DNA from: Limnoglobus sp043780595
GTDB taxonomy: Bacteria; Planctomycetota; Planctomycetia; Gemmatales; Gemmataceae
DNA: 64,000 bases
NCBI GenBank assembly: GCA_043780595.1
Contig: JAYWCL010000122.1
Span: forward strand, 32,290 to 96,289
Direction of reading: 5' to 3'
The first letter of the stretch is position 1. Each line of letters begins with the position of its first letter. The translations under genes and the position numbers were made by a program. The notes under the pieces are model-generated. The model was not told where the DNA came from, did no database searches, and saw nothing but the letters and a program-made list of their open reading frames with translations. Of the stretch, positions 42,023-51,523 are shown piece after piece.

Positions 42023-43411
42023 ATGTTGAACATCGGTCGACAAACGCAGCGAACGTGCCAGACATTGCATCGGCGTGCCTTCGTGCAAGCGGGGATGTCT
42101 TCGGTACTGGGGCTGTCGCTCGCGGATCGGCTGCGGGCAAAGGACATGAACCCGACGGGGTTCAATCCCGGTTCGGCGAAGGCAGTTATTTTGTTGTGGC
42201 TCTGGGGCGGACCGAGTCAACTCGATACCTTCGATCCGAAGCCGCACGCGCCGCTCGAAAACCGCGGGCCGTTCGGCACGATCGCGACGCGAATCCCAGG
42301 CGTGCGGTTCTGCGAACTCTTTCCGCAACTTGCGGGCATTTCGGGCAAATTCACGGTCTTACGCTCACTCAATACACTGTCGAGCGATCACGGCGTCGCA
42401 GGGACTATCGGCCTCACCGGTAGCCCCGCAGGTGGTGTTGGCCTCGATGGTAAACCGCTACCCGGTTCGCCGCGGCCCGCTACGGGCTCGGTCGTTGCGA
42501 AGCAGCTGATGGCGAGCGGTCACCGGTCGCAACTCGGCTCGCCGTTCCTCGTCGTGGGCGGGAAATTACACCAGGGTCGCAAGGCAATTATCGGCGAAGG
42601 TGGCGGCCCACTCGGACCGGCGTACGATCCGTTCCGCCTCGAATACGATCCCGTTCACGGCACGAAAATCCCGGCTCTGGCGTTGCCCGCCGACTTGACA
42701 CCCGAACGGCTCGCCGACCGCCGACGCTTGATGCTCGCGCTTTCCGGTGCCGACCGCCATCGCGAATCGGCCCGAGCCACCGGCGTGCTCGACGATTACC
42801 GTTCGCGTGCCATCGAGATGCTGACTTCGCCCACCGCCCGCGAGATGTTTGACCTCTCGAAGGAGCCGGGCAAAGTCGCGGATGCCTACGGTCGAACGCG
42901 GTTCGGGCAGTCGTGTTTATTGGCCCGGCGATTGGTCGAAGGCGGCGTGCCATTCGTGCAAGTGAACTGGAGCGATCACGTCGAGGCCGAGGAAGATTCG
43001 GGCGATGGCGGCTGGGACCACCACTACCGGAACTTCCAGATCATGCAAGATCGCCACGCAGTCTGGCTCGATCAAGCGATGACGGCATTATTGAAGGATT
43101 TGCTCGATCGCGGCTTGCTCGGTTCGACGCTCGTGTTGGCGATGGGCGAGTTCGGCCGCGATCCGAAGATCAACGACAAATCGGGCCGCGACCACTGGCC
43201 AGGTTGTTACTCGGCACTGGTTGCGGGTGGGGGCGTGGCGGGCGGCCGCGTCATCGGCACGAGCGACGCCAAAGCCGCAAAACCCGCCGACACCCCGCTG
43301 ACGCCCGGCGACATTTGCACGACGATCCAGCACTGCATTGGCATGACGAGCGAGCAAGTCGGCGCACTCGGGTTAGTATCCCCCGGTCGTGTGATCAGCG
43401 AGTTGTTCTAA
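42023..43411 (+). CDS. DUF1501 family secreted protein (second copy)
   Basis: About 462 residues from ATG 42023. The N-terminus is Tat-like (HRRAFVQAGMSSVLGLSLADRL). The WGGPSQLDTFDPKPHAP segment, the late WDHHYRNF block, MGEFGRDPK and GRDHWPGCY match DUF1501. It keeps the paired His/Asp segments and so could hold metals, as in the copy at 10487. No DUF1549/1553 partner adjoins it; the nearest one is 6 kb away at 49264. Function is unknown beyond family membership. Confidence 0.9.
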   Translation: MLNIGRQTQRTCQTLHRRAFVQAGMSSVLGLSLADRLRAKDMNPTGFNPGSAKAVILLWLWGGPSQLDTFDPKPHAPLENRGPFGTIATRIPGVRFCELFPQLAGISGKFTVLRSLNTLSSDHGVAGTIGLTGSPAGGVGLDGKPLPGSPRPATGSVVAKQLMASGHRSQLGSPFLVVGGKLHQGRKAIIGEGGGPLGPAYDPFRLEYDPVHGTKIPALALPADLTPERLADRRRLMLALSGADRHRESARATGVLDDYRSRAIEMLTSPTAREMFDLSKEPGKVADAYGRTRFGQSCLLARRLVEGGVPFVQVNWSDHVEAEEDSGDGGWDHHYRNFQIMQDRHAVWLDQAMTALLKDLLDRGLLGSTLVLAMGEFGRDPKINDKSGRDHWPGCYSALVAGGGVAGGRVIGTSDAKAAKPADTPLTPGDICTTIQHCIGMTSEQVGALGLVSPGRVISELF

Positions 43412-43462
43412 GAAAGCAGCTGCACATATGATACTTCGACCACAAACTACGAGGAGTTCTTC

Positions 43463-44482
43463 GTGAGCAATCGCATTCGCGCCTACGCTGTCATGCAACA
43501 GGGAAAGCCGCTGGAGCGTTACGATTTCGATGTTGGCCCGCTTGGTGCGGACCGAATCGAAGTCGCGGTCGAAAGTTGCGGTATTTGCCACTCGGACCTC
43601 AGCATGATCAAAAACGATTGGGGAATGACCGCGTATCCATTCGTCCCAGGGCATGAAATCGTCGGTAAAGTGACTGCCATCGGCTCGCTGGTCACGACGC
43701 TGAAACCGGGGCAAACCGTTGGAATTGGCTGGATGAGCGGTTCGTGCATGACCTGCCGGCAGTGTATGTCCGGCGATCAAAACTTGTGCGCGACTGCGGA
43801 ACAAACCGTCGTGGGTAGGCCGGGTGGATTTGCGGACAAGATTCGCTGTCAGGCTGCGTGGGCACTGCCGTTACCCGAAGGGCTAGATGAGACCAAGGCG
43901 GGGCCGTTGTTCTGCGGCGGCATCACCGTTTTCAACCCGCTGGTGCAACTCGACGTGCGGCCAACTGACCGTGTCGGCGTGATCGGCATTGGCGGGCTGG
44001 GACACATGGCACTCCAGTTTCTACGGGCGTGGGGTTGTGAAGTGGTGGCATTCAGCTCGTCCGATTCCAAACGCGACGAGGCGATAAAACTCGGTGCCCA
44101 TCGAGTGATTAACTCTCGCGATGAAGCCCAACTGACGGCGGCACGCGGCACGTTCGATTTGATTTTGAACACTGTCAACGTGAGTATGAATTGGCAAATG
44201 TACGTCGACTGCTTGGCACCGCGAGGCAGACTGCACACGGTCGGTGCCGTTGCCGAACCGATCAGTTTGGCGGCATTCCCGCTCATTCTCGGGCAAAAAT
44301 CGTTGTCCGGCTCGCCACTCGGAAGCCCCGTCACTGCAACCAAAATGTTAGAGTTCTGCGCCCGGCACAAGATCGTACCGGTAACCGAAACGTTTCCGAT
44401 GTCGAAGGTCAACGAGGCGATTGAACACCTCGAAGCGGGCCGCGCCCGTTATCGCATCGTACTGACGAACGATATCCGCTAA
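43463..44482 (+). CDS. Zinc-dependent alcohol dehydrogenase (NADP, CAD/YahK-like)
   Basis: 339 residues of the medium-chain family. The catalytic Zn ligands are CGICHSDL and GHEIVGKV; the structural Zn loop CMTCRQCMSGDQNLC has all four Cys. The nucleotide-binding GIGGLGHMALQF is followed by SSSDSKRDEA, whose Ser/Lys after the second strand suggests NADP. It probably reduces aldehydes, such as aromatic or aliphatic detoxification products. GAGGAG lies 8-13 bases before the start. The stop is 3 bases from the convergent YidB-like gene. Confidence 0.93.
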   Translation: MSNRIRAYAVMQQGKPLERYDFDVGPLGADRIEVAVESCGICHSDLSMIKNDWGMTAYPFVPGHEIVGKVTAIGSLVTTLKPGQTVGIGWMSGSCMTCRQCMSGDQNLCATAEQTVVGRPGGFADKIRCQAAWALPLPEGLDETKAGPLFCGGITVFNPLVQLDVRPTDRVGVIGIGGLGHMALQFLRAWGCEVVAFSSSDSKRDEAIKLGAHRVINSRDEAQLTAARGTFDLILNTVNVSMNWQMYVDCLAPRGRLHTVGAVAEPISLAAFPLILGQKSLSGSPLGSPVTATKMLEFCARHKIVPVTETFPMSKVNEAIEHLEAGRARYRIVLTNDIR

Positions 44483-44485
44483 TTC

Positions 44486-44860
44486 TTATTGGCCAGGCAT
44501 TTTGCCGTTCGGCGTCATTTTATCGACGACGATTGGCAGGTATTTCGAGAGCGATTTTGCGAGTTCGGGGAGCGACAGCCCCGATTGTTTGGCCATCTCG
44601 TTCATCTTGTCCTCGCCGACGACATCCTTGACTTGCTCGGGGCTGATCGGCTTGTTTTCGCCGGTGCCGACCCACGAACCGAAGGTGTCGGCCATGCCCT
44701 TGCCTTTGAATTGGCCTAGCAGAATATCCAACGGGCTGCCGCCACTCGCACCCGCATCGCCCGATTTGCCTTTCAACATTACGTTCATGATGGCATCGGT
44801 GATTTTTTTCTTGATGCTCGAACCGAACAGGCTCATGATCAACTGAATAATTTTATCCAC
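44486..44860 (-). CDS. YidB-like (DUF937 family) protein
   Basis: 124 residues from GTG 44860, with AGAGG 7 bases upstream; the frame stays open upstream with no support. It shows a helical start (MDKIIQLIMSLFG), a Gly/Ser/Ala linker, then LDILLGQFKGKGMADTFGSWVGTGENKPISPEQVKDVVGED, the DUF937/YidB core, and a helical end. The family is small and cytoplasmic, with unknown function. It converges with the alcohol dehydrogenase gene. Confidence 0.8.
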   Translation of the reverse strand: MDKIIQLIMSLFGSSIKKKITDAIMNVMLKGKSGDAGASGGSPLDILLGQFKGKGMADTFGSWVGTGENKPISPEQVKDVVGEDKMNEMAKQSGLSLPELAKSLSKYLPIVVDKMTPNGKMPGQ

Positions 44861-44963
44861 GGTGCAACCTCTTGGATGACGAACTCCGCGTAAGTTGGGA
44901 AAAGTGCCCAACAGTGGGCGTTGTAGCGGAAACGCCAGATGGCGGACACCGCACCTAAAATGG

Positions 44964-45842
44964 ATGCACACGACCATGCGATCGACACTGGCTGCGTTCG
45001 TTACCATCGCGGTTTGTATCGGCGAAATGTGCGCCGCAGAGCCGGTGCGTTTGACGACCGATGGCGGGTACAAGCAGCATTTGCAGTATTCCCCCGATGG
45101 CACGAAGCTATTACTCACGCGGATTCACGTCGGGAAAATGACCGTCTGGACGATGGCGAGTTCCGGTAAGGAACTCAAAGAGTTGATCCCCGGCCACACG
45201 ATGCCGAACTTCGACGCGAGTTGGTCGCCCGACGGCAAACGCATCACGTACGTCTACGACACGCTTCAGGGGCAGGATGGTAAATTTCAAATCAACACGT
45301 GTTCCGCCGATGGTGGCGACGACAAGGTCTTTATCCCGCACAAGGCGTTTGAAGAGGCACCACGTTGGTCGCCCGATGGCAAAACGATGCTCTGGGTGAG
45401 TACCCGCGATGGCAACGCGGAACTGTACACCGTCGATGCCGAAGGCAAGAACCAGAAGCGATTGACGAGCGAAATTGCCTTCGATTTGCACCCCGCATGG
45501 TCGCCCGATGGCAAGCAGATTGCGTTCAGCAGCGGGCGAACGGGCCGACAGAAGTTGTTCACGATGCTCGCGGATGGCACGAAAGTCGTGCGCATTACCG
45601 ATGGCGATTTCCTCGACTCGTGGCCCGTTTGGTCGCCCGATGGCAAACGCATCGCGTACGTGTCGAACCGCTCGGGGAACTTCGATATCTGGCTGATGAA
45701 CGCCGACGGCACCGCACCGAAGAACCTCACCGCGCATCCGGGTCAAGACACTTCCCCCACATGGTCGCCCGACGGCAAGAGTCTCGCATTCGTTTCGAAC
45801 CGTTCCGGCGGCACCGATGTCTATACGATCGCGGTCGAGTGA
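44964..45842 (+). CDS. TolB-like beta-propeller (PD40 repeats), secreted
   Basis: About 292 residues. The start is ATG 44964 or 44976; both lead into a signal peptide (STLAAFVTIAVCIGEMCA). Six propeller repeats carry SPDGK signatures, in YSPDGTKL, WSPDGKRI (several), WSPDGKTM and WSPDGKSLAF. The repeats are a beta-propeller of the kind seen in TolB and prolyl oligopeptidases. It is too short for an enzyme, so a binding role in the periplasm is likely. Confidence 0.85.
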   Translation: MHTTMRSTLAAFVTIAVCIGEMCAAEPVRLTTDGGYKQHLQYSPDGTKLLLTRIHVGKMTVWTMASSGKELKELIPGHTMPNFDASWSPDGKRITYVYDTLQGQDGKFQINTCSADGGDDKVFIPHKAFEEAPRWSPDGKTMLWVSTRDGNAELYTVDAEGKNQKRLTSEIAFDLHPAWSPDGKQIAFSSGRTGRQKLFTMLADGTKVVRITDGDFLDSWPVWSPDGKRIAYVSNRSGNFDIWLMNADGTAPKNLTAHPGQDTSPTWSPDGKSLAFVSNRSGGTDVYTIAVE

Positions 45843-45939
45843 ACGCCGTATTCCCAAGTGACGTGAAATTGGCTCTGTTTTTGTTATGGCGGATCAGTCG
45901 ATTTCCACCGACATTCCTTAATGTGGTTTGCGATTTGTC

Positions 45940-46206
45940 TTTATCCCGGAGGGATTGTAGCCATTAGCCCCAGGTCGCGCTTCGCGCACCTGGGGTACGA
46001 GCGAAATGACAACCGACCCGGAAGGGGTCGTAGCGGCGTCATCCCATCGTTCGCGTGGTTATTCACGACCGAATCGCCTTTTGTAAAATCCCGCAAGCAT
46101 GACGGGAAGCCGCTACGACCCCTTCGGGGTCGTGAGAATGGGCTGCGTACCCCAGGTGCGCGAAACGCGACCTGGGGCTAATCGCTGAAATCCCGTTGGG
46201 ATAAAG
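45940..46206. repeat. Large nested palindrome between genes
   Basis: The outer pairing is TTATCCCGGAGGGATT against AATCCCGTTGGGATAA-like text. Inside it, AGCCCCAGGTCGCGC...ACCTGGGG pairs with CCCCAGGTGCGCGAAACGCG, and GACCCGGAAGGGGTCGTAGC with GCTACGACCCCTTCGGGGTC. It takes up most of the 458-base gap between the propeller gene and mnmA. The central 80 bases show no gene. Confidence 0.7.
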
Positions 46207-46300
46207 AAACCAAACCCGGATGACACGCAAACACCGTCAACTGCAACTGCACATCACTTGGGCCGTATACTGAGAGAATCGAAACCGGAGGCATTCAGTC

Positions 46301-47389
46301 ATGGCGCGGGTTGTGTTGGCGATGAGCGGCGGCGTGGACAGTTCGGCATCGGCCGTGCTTTTGAAACGGCAGGGCTACGATGTCGTTGGCTTGTTCATGC
46401 GCACCGGCAGCCACACCGACGAACCCGACGAACGCCGCGAGAACAAAAAGGGTTGCTGTTCGGCCATCGACGCCGGCGATGCGCGCCGCGTGGCAGACCG
46501 GTTGGACATCCCGTTCTACGCACTCGATTTTGCGCGCGAGTTCGACAAGATCATCGACTATTTCGCCGACGAATACCTGAAGGGCCGTACGCCGAACCCG
46601 TGCGTCGTCTGCAATAACTGGCTGAAATTCGGGCAATTGTGGCAGTTTGGCAAGCAAATCGGCGCGGACTTCATTGCGACGGGGCATTACGCGCAAGTGC
46701 TGAAAGATGCGGACGGCCAGAACCAGTTGCACAAAGGCGTCGATCCGGACAAGGATCAAAGTTACGTGCTGCACGGCATCAAACGCGAGGTGCTGAACCA
46801 CCTGATCTTCCCCGTGGGCGGCTACCTCAAACCCGCGATTCGCGCGATCGCCGCAGAGGCAGGCTTGGCGAGTGTGGCCGTTAAACCGGACAGCGTCGAA
46901 ATCTGTTTCGTGCCGACCGGCAACCACGTCGATGTCGTTCGCAAGCGTCGCCCTGAAGCGATGGCGGTGGGTACGATCGCCGAAAAAGACGGCACGATTC
47001 TGGGCGAACACGACGGCATCGACCGCTTCACCATCGGCCAGCGCAAGGGCCTCGGCGTCGGCGGCGGTGGCAAGAAACGGTTTGTGTTGGAGATTCTTCC
47101 AAGTACGAACACCGTGATCGTCGGCGACGAATCCGAACTGATTTCGAGTGGGCTGGTCGCCTCGCGGATCAACTGGCTGATCGACCCACCGACGGAATCG
47201 CTGGCGTGCGTGGCGAAGATTCGTTACCGTCACCCCGGCGGCCCGGCACACATTCGGGCCACCCCCGATGGCGGCGCGACAGTCGAGTTCGGCGAACCGC
47301 AGTCGGCAGTCACGCCCGGCCAAGCCGTGACCTTCTACGACGGCACCCGCGTCCTCGGCGGCGGCTGGATTGAAGAAGCGATTGCGTAA
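46301..47389 (+). CDS. mnmA: tRNA-specific 2-thiouridylase MnmA
   Basis: 362 residues. The PP-loop SGGVDSS is at 9-15. The catalytic Cys101 lies in PNPCVVC and the second catalytic Cys202 in SVEICF, matching the disulfide-forming pair of known MnmA. Zn-free, it is the common bacterial type. The enzyme puts sulfur on U34 of tRNA-Lys, -Glu and -Gln. GGAGG lies 9 bases before the ATG. Confidence 0.96.
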   Translation: MARVVLAMSGGVDSSASAVLLKRQGYDVVGLFMRTGSHTDEPDERRENKKGCCSAIDAGDARRVADRLDIPFYALDFAREFDKIIDYFADEYLKGRTPNPCVVCNNWLKFGQLWQFGKQIGADFIATGHYAQVLKDADGQNQLHKGVDPDKDQSYVLHGIKREVLNHLIFPVGGYLKPAIRAIAAEAGLASVAVKPDSVEICFVPTGNHVDVVRKRRPEAMAVGTIAEKDGTILGEHDGIDRFTIGQRKGLGVGGGGKKRFVLEILPSTNTVIVGDESELISSGLVASRINWLIDPPTESLACVAKIRYRHPGGPAHIRATPDGGATVEFGEPQSAVTPGQAVTFYDGTRVLGGGWIEEAIA

Positions 47390-47407
47390 TTCTCTCGAAG
47401 TAAATTG

Positions 47408-47490
47408 TCTCACGCAGAGACGCCAAGACGCAAAGTTCAGAAAAAGAATCGTATCTGTTTTCTCTGCGGCCTTGCGGCTCTGCGTGAGAT
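47408..47490. repeat. Inverted repeat, TCTCACGCAGAGACG family
   Basis: TCTCACGCAGAGACGCCAAG pairs with CTTGCGGCTCTGCGTGAGA across about 45 bases. Sequences of this type recur between genes in many planctomycete and related genomes. It is the spacer between mnmA and the DUF1080 gene. Confidence 0.75.
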
Positions 47491-47547
47491 GAGTTTTGAA
47501 ATCGTTTCTCACGCACCTTATCAATTTCAAAAGGAATCGGTGTAACA

Positions 47548-48660
47548 ATGCGACTCTCCTCGCTCCTTCTTGGCCTCGGCCTTCTACTCGCCACCACCGG
47601 TGTTCGTGCCGACGAGAAAGCCAAACCTTCTCTGCTTTCGGAAAAGGAAATCGCCGACGGCTGGCTGCTGTTGTTCGATGGCGAAACGACGTTCGGCTGG
47701 ACTGGCAAAGCCGAAGTGAAAGACGGCGTGATGCAGATCCCGAAAGGGGAATCGGTCACGTACAAAGTCGCGTTGCCCGTCGGGGAGATGATCTTTGAGG
47801 CCGCCGATTGCGAAGTCGGCGTGCGTTCCGCCAGCCCTTCGACAAAAGAATCTTCGCACAACGAGAACTTGTCCGGTTGGAGGAAAATTGCGATCAAGCG
47901 AAGCCAGTCGGGGAACAAAGTCAATACTTCGATCCAGAGCAAAGCCGATAGCGAGAGTTCGCAATCGAACCGAACCGAAGCGGGCGACAACGCGGTGGGC
48001 ACGTGGAACTTCGACCTGTCCGCAGGCGAGAACGGCGGGCAGGTGAAGCCGATCAAGTTCCGCCCCGCGGCCGAGGTGAAATTGTTCAACGGCAAAGACC
48101 TCAGCGGCTGGAAGGTGTTCGCGGGCGATCCGAAGCGAGTTACCACGAAGTTCGACGTGACCAAAGACGGCGAACTCCACGCGGTAAACGGCCCCGGCGA
48201 CCTGCAAACCGAAAAGACTTTCGATAACTTCTTGCTGCAAATCGAGTGCAAAACCAACGGCGTTGCGCTCAACAGTGGCATCTTCTTCCGCTGTTTGCCC
48301 GATCAGTATCAGAGCGGCTACGAAATGCAAATCCAGAACGCGATCATCGGCGACGACCGCACCAAACCGCTCGACTATGGCACCGGCGCAATCTATCGCC
48401 GGATCGCGGCCCGCAAGGTCGTTTCCAACGACAAGGAATGGTTCGCGATGAGCCTGCTCGCGCACGGCGCACAGTTCGCAACCTGGGTGAATGGCTACCC
48501 GGTCGTAAGCTGGACCGACGACCGTAAGCCCGACGACAACGCCCGCAAAGGGTTGAAACTTGGCAAAGGGCACCTGAGCATCCAGGGCCACGACCCGACC
48601 ACCGATCTGCTGTTCCGGAACATGCGAATCGTCGAACTCGACGCCGCGAAGCGGGAGTGA
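47548..48660 (+). CDS. DUF1080 secreted protein (3-keto-disaccharide hydrolase-like)
   Basis: 370 residues with a signal peptide (about 1-22). Two lectin-like beta-sandwich halves are present. The first (about 36-160) has LLFDGETTFGWTG, and the second (about 165-370) has LFNGKDLSGWKVFAGDPKR, GIFFRCLPDQYQSGYEMQI and the closing FRNMRIVEL. The full DUF1080 signature appears only in the second half, so the first may be a degenerate copy. Members bind or hydrolyse sugars in the periplasm. It is a lone gene with no adjacent dehydrogenase. Confidence 0.85.
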   Translation: MRLSSLLLGLGLLLATTGVRADEKAKPSLLSEKEIADGWLLLFDGETTFGWTGKAEVKDGVMQIPKGESVTYKVALPVGEMIFEAADCEVGVRSASPSTKESSHNENLSGWRKIAIKRSQSGNKVNTSIQSKADSESSQSNRTEAGDNAVGTWNFDLSAGENGGQVKPIKFRPAAEVKLFNGKDLSGWKVFAGDPKRVTTKFDVTKDGELHAVNGPGDLQTEKTFDNFLLQIECKTNGVALNSGIFFRCLPDQYQSGYEMQIQNAIIGDDRTKPLDYGTGAIYRRIAARKVVSNDKEWFAMSLLAHGAQFATWVNGYPVVSWTDDRKPDDNARKGLKLGKGHLSIQGHDPTTDLLFRNMRIVELDAAKRE

Positions 48661-48690
48661 GCAATTGCCAAACGGTTGAAGCAGGTGGGT

Positions 48691-49038
48691 CAGCCCACAC
48701 GATTTCGCAAAGTCAAACAATCGCAGGCGATTCGACGTAAGTCGACTTTTGCGATCTGCACGAACGGACACAAAACGGTCGTGTCCGGTCGATTTTCGGT
48801 CAATGTTGGTCGATTTTCGGTCAATGTTGGTCGATTTTCGGTCGGATCCGGTCGATTTTTGACCGGGTCTTTCGGCGAGTGTCAATCGAATGACCATTGA
48901 CGTAACCCACATCTCGACTTCGATTTACGGCAAAGAACCTCGAATCGCATCAGCGATTTGCGATCAAAAAGTGGCATTTTGAGACCGAAAAACACCCGAA
49001 AACACGGTTTTGGAGCGTCCGCAATTGTGACTTAGGGC
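48691..49038 (+). repeat. Dispersed ~350-bp iteron-bearing element, copy 2
   Basis: Same family as 32699-33050 and 62022-62374. Four GGTCGATTTT units lie at 48787, 48808, 48829 and 48850, exactly 21 bp apart. The left terminal repeat (GATTCGACGTAAGT, 48729-48744) is intact; the right one (GCAATTGTGACTTAGGGC, to 49038) has decayed. It fills most of the 603-base gap after the DUF1080 gene. The remaining 225 bases before the next gene show nothing gene-like. Confidence 0.85.
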
Positions 49039-49263
49039 ACGAAATTGTTCCATTTGGGCAGCAATCGATTCTGACGCGGTGACCTCATACGTCCCGAAGT
49101 CTAACGACTTCGACTACCAGAAACCGACAAGAATCGATCGAATTGACTCCGGGTATATCCGGATTGAGGCTGTTATTCTTGAAATCTGTTACTGCACTTG
49201 AAACTCCGCTGATATCGCGGACGATAACAGAATCCCGCTACGCCATCCTTGAGGCGACTTGCG

Positions 49264-51486
49264 ATGATGCTCTTCCGCATATTCTGTACGTTCGCGATTG
49301 TACTCGTGGCCCGTGATGTGCGTGCGGAACGGCCCGTTTCGTTCGCAAATGAAGTCGCCGCGATACTCAGCCGTACGGGGTGCAATGCGGGCGCGTGCCA
49401 CGGGAACTTTAACGGCAAGGGTGGCTTCAAACTCAGTTTGCGCGGCGAAAGCGCTGCGTTCGATTACACTTCGCTCACCCGCGATATGCTCGCTCGCCGG
49501 ATCGATTTGACCCACCCGGACGAAAGCCTGTTGCTGAAGAAAGCGAGTGGGCAGGCTTCGCACGAAGGTGGCGTGCGTTTCGGGCGAAGCAGCAGCGAGT
49601 ATGCAATCCTCCGCGACTGGATCGCTGCGGGCGCGAGTTTTGATGGCGACTTTTCACCCACATTAACGAAGCTCGTCGTCTCGCCGCAACATCGCGTGTT
49701 GGTGTCGCCGACCGACCGCGTAGCACTTACGGTTGTGGCCCATTTCGCCGATGGTACGCAGCGCGATGTGCGAACGCTCGCCGCGTACGAAACGACAAAT
49801 ATCGGCGTTGTGAATGTGCAACCGAACGGCGAAGTCGTGAAATTGAAGGACGGCGAAGCGGTCGTGTTGGTGCGATACCTTTCGCAACAAGTTCCCGTGC
49901 GACTCGCGTTCATCGCCGATTCGGGTTCGCCGAATCTCTCGATCCTCAGCACCGGACAACGCCTCGATGCACTCGTTGCACAACAACTACAAGAGTTGCG
50001 GTTGCAGCCTTCCGAACTCTCGTCGGATGCCACGTTCATTCGCCGCGCGTACTTCGATGCGTGTGGCATCCCCCCTTCACCAGAAGGTGTGCGGGCGTTT
50101 CTCACCAATCGCGACCCGAACAAGCGCGAAGCCCTTATCGATCATCTTCTGAGCAAGCAAGAGTTTGCCGAATTCTGGGCGATGAAGTGGTCGGACTTGT
50201 TGCGCAACGAAGAGAAATCGCTCGACCGCAAAGGCGTACAGGTTTACTATCGCTGGATAAAAAACCGGTTCGAGGCGGATCGACCGTTGAACGAATTCGC
50301 GAAAGAAATCCTTTCTGCTCGCGGAAGCACATACGAAAACCCGCCGACGAACTTCCTCCGTGCCGTCCGCGACCCGCTCCAGCGTGCTGAGAGCGTCGCT
50401 CAGGTTTTCCTCGGTGTGCGTATCAGTTGCGCCCGCTGCCACAACCACCCGTTCGATGTCTGGACGCAAGACGAATACTTCCGCTTCGCCGCATTCTTCC
50501 CGCGAATCCAATACCGGATTTTGAAGAACGACCGCAAAGACGATCTCGACAAGCACGAGTTCATCGGCGAGCAAATCGTGTTCGCGGACCGCAAAAGCGA
50601 GACGATCCACCCGCGTACGGGTGCGCCGGCTATGCCGAAGTTCCTGGGTGCCGAGACGCCGGACCTGATGGGCGATGCCGACCGCTTGGGTGCGTTAGCC
50701 GAGTGGATTGCGAAGCCGGACAACCCGTTCTTCGCGAAGGCCCAGGCGAACCGCATCTGGTTCCATCTGATGGGCCGCGGTCTCGTCGATCCGAACGACG
50801 ACTTCAAGGTCACGAACCCCGCTTCGAACCCCGAACTCCTCGATTACCTGGCAACCGAGTTCCGCGCGGGCGGGTTCCGTTTGAAGCCATTCGTGAAGCA
50901 GATCATGATGTCGGCGACGTATCAATTGTCGTCGCGAACGAACGACTCGAACGAGTTCGACGAATCGCACTTCTCGCACGCACTGATTCAGCCGCTCGAA
51001 GCCGAGCCGCTGCTCGATGCGATGAGCCGCGTGTTCGATGTGGCCCCGGAGTTTCGCGGCTACCCGAGCGGTACGCGGGCCGGATCGTTGCCCGCAATGT
51101 TGCAAGGTGGCGGTGGCCGACGCGGGTCGGCGACGATGAGCGAGCGGTTTTTGAAAGTCTTCGGCAAACCGGAACGGCTACTCACCTGCGAATGCGAGCG
51201 GAGCGACGAACCGGGTGTGATTCAGGTCTTCCAGATGATTAACGGCGAACAAGTGAACCGGATGCTGCGAGCGGAGAACAACCGCATCGGCCAAGCCATG
51301 AAAAAGAGCCAACCCGATGCCGAACTGCTCGAAGAACTGTATCTGGCCGCGATCAGCAGATACCCGACCGACATCGAGAAGTCGAAATTGCTGGCGACCG
51401 TTTCGACCGCAACCGACAAGCGAAGTGCCTGGGAAGACATCGCCTGGGGCCTCGTCAATTCAAAAGAGTTTCTGTTACGTCGGTAG
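49264..51486 (+). CDS. DUF1549/DUF1553 protein with Ig-like domain and CX4CH haem site
   Basis: About 740 residues. The ATG at 49264 has GAGG 9 bases upstream; TTG at 49249 is an alternative. A signal peptide is followed by GCNAGACHG, an expanded C-x4-CH haem motif, then a BIG2/Ig-like domain (about residues 130-210: LVVSPQHRVLVSPTDRVALTV...AYLSQQVPV). DUF1549 with CARCHNHPFDVWTQ comes next, then DUF1553 with QANRIWFHLMGRGLVDPNDDF. It differs from the copy at 7757 by the Ig domain and the altered first haem site. No DUF1501 gene adjoins it. Confidence 0.9.
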   Translation: MMLFRIFCTFAIVLVARDVRAERPVSFANEVAAILSRTGCNAGACHGNFNGKGGFKLSLRGESAAFDYTSLTRDMLARRIDLTHPDESLLLKKASGQASHEGGVRFGRSSSEYAILRDWIAAGASFDGDFSPTLTKLVVSPQHRVLVSPTDRVALTVVAHFADGTQRDVRTLAAYETTNIGVVNVQPNGEVVKLKDGEAVVLVRYLSQQVPVRLAFIADSGSPNLSILSTGQRLDALVAQQLQELRLQPSELSSDATFIRRAYFDACGIPPSPEGVRAFLTNRDPNKREALIDHLLSKQEFAEFWAMKWSDLLRNEEKSLDRKGVQVYYRWIKNRFEADRPLNEFAKEILSARGSTYENPPTNFLRAVRDPLQRAESVAQVFLGVRISCARCHNHPFDVWTQDEYFRFAAFFPRIQYRILKNDRKDDLDKHEFIGEQIVFADRKSETIHPRTGAPAMPKFLGAETPDLMGDADRLGALAEWIAKPDNPFFAKAQANRIWFHLMGRGLVDPNDDFKVTNPASNPELLDYLATEFRAGGFRLKPFVKQIMMSATYQLSSRTNDSNEFDESHFSHALIQPLEAEPLLDAMSRVFDVAPEFRGYPSGTRAGSLPAMLQGGGGRRGSATMSERFLKVFGKPERLLTCECERSDEPGVIQVFQMINGEQVNRMLRAENNRIGQAMKKSQPDAELLEELYLAAISRYPTDIEKSKLLATVSTATDKRSAWEDIAWGLVNSKEFLLRR

Positions 51487-51523
51487 CAACAACGCATTCC
51501 AACACCTGGTATCGGAGACGCAA

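Noticed and set aside
46295..47548. 417-residue minus-strand ORF covering mnmA
   Set aside because: It is a shadow of mnmA, which has all catalytic motifs.
32817..48870. GGTCGATTTT arrays as possible CRISPR
   Set aside because: The period is 21 bp with no spacers of 25-40 bp, and no cas genes are present.
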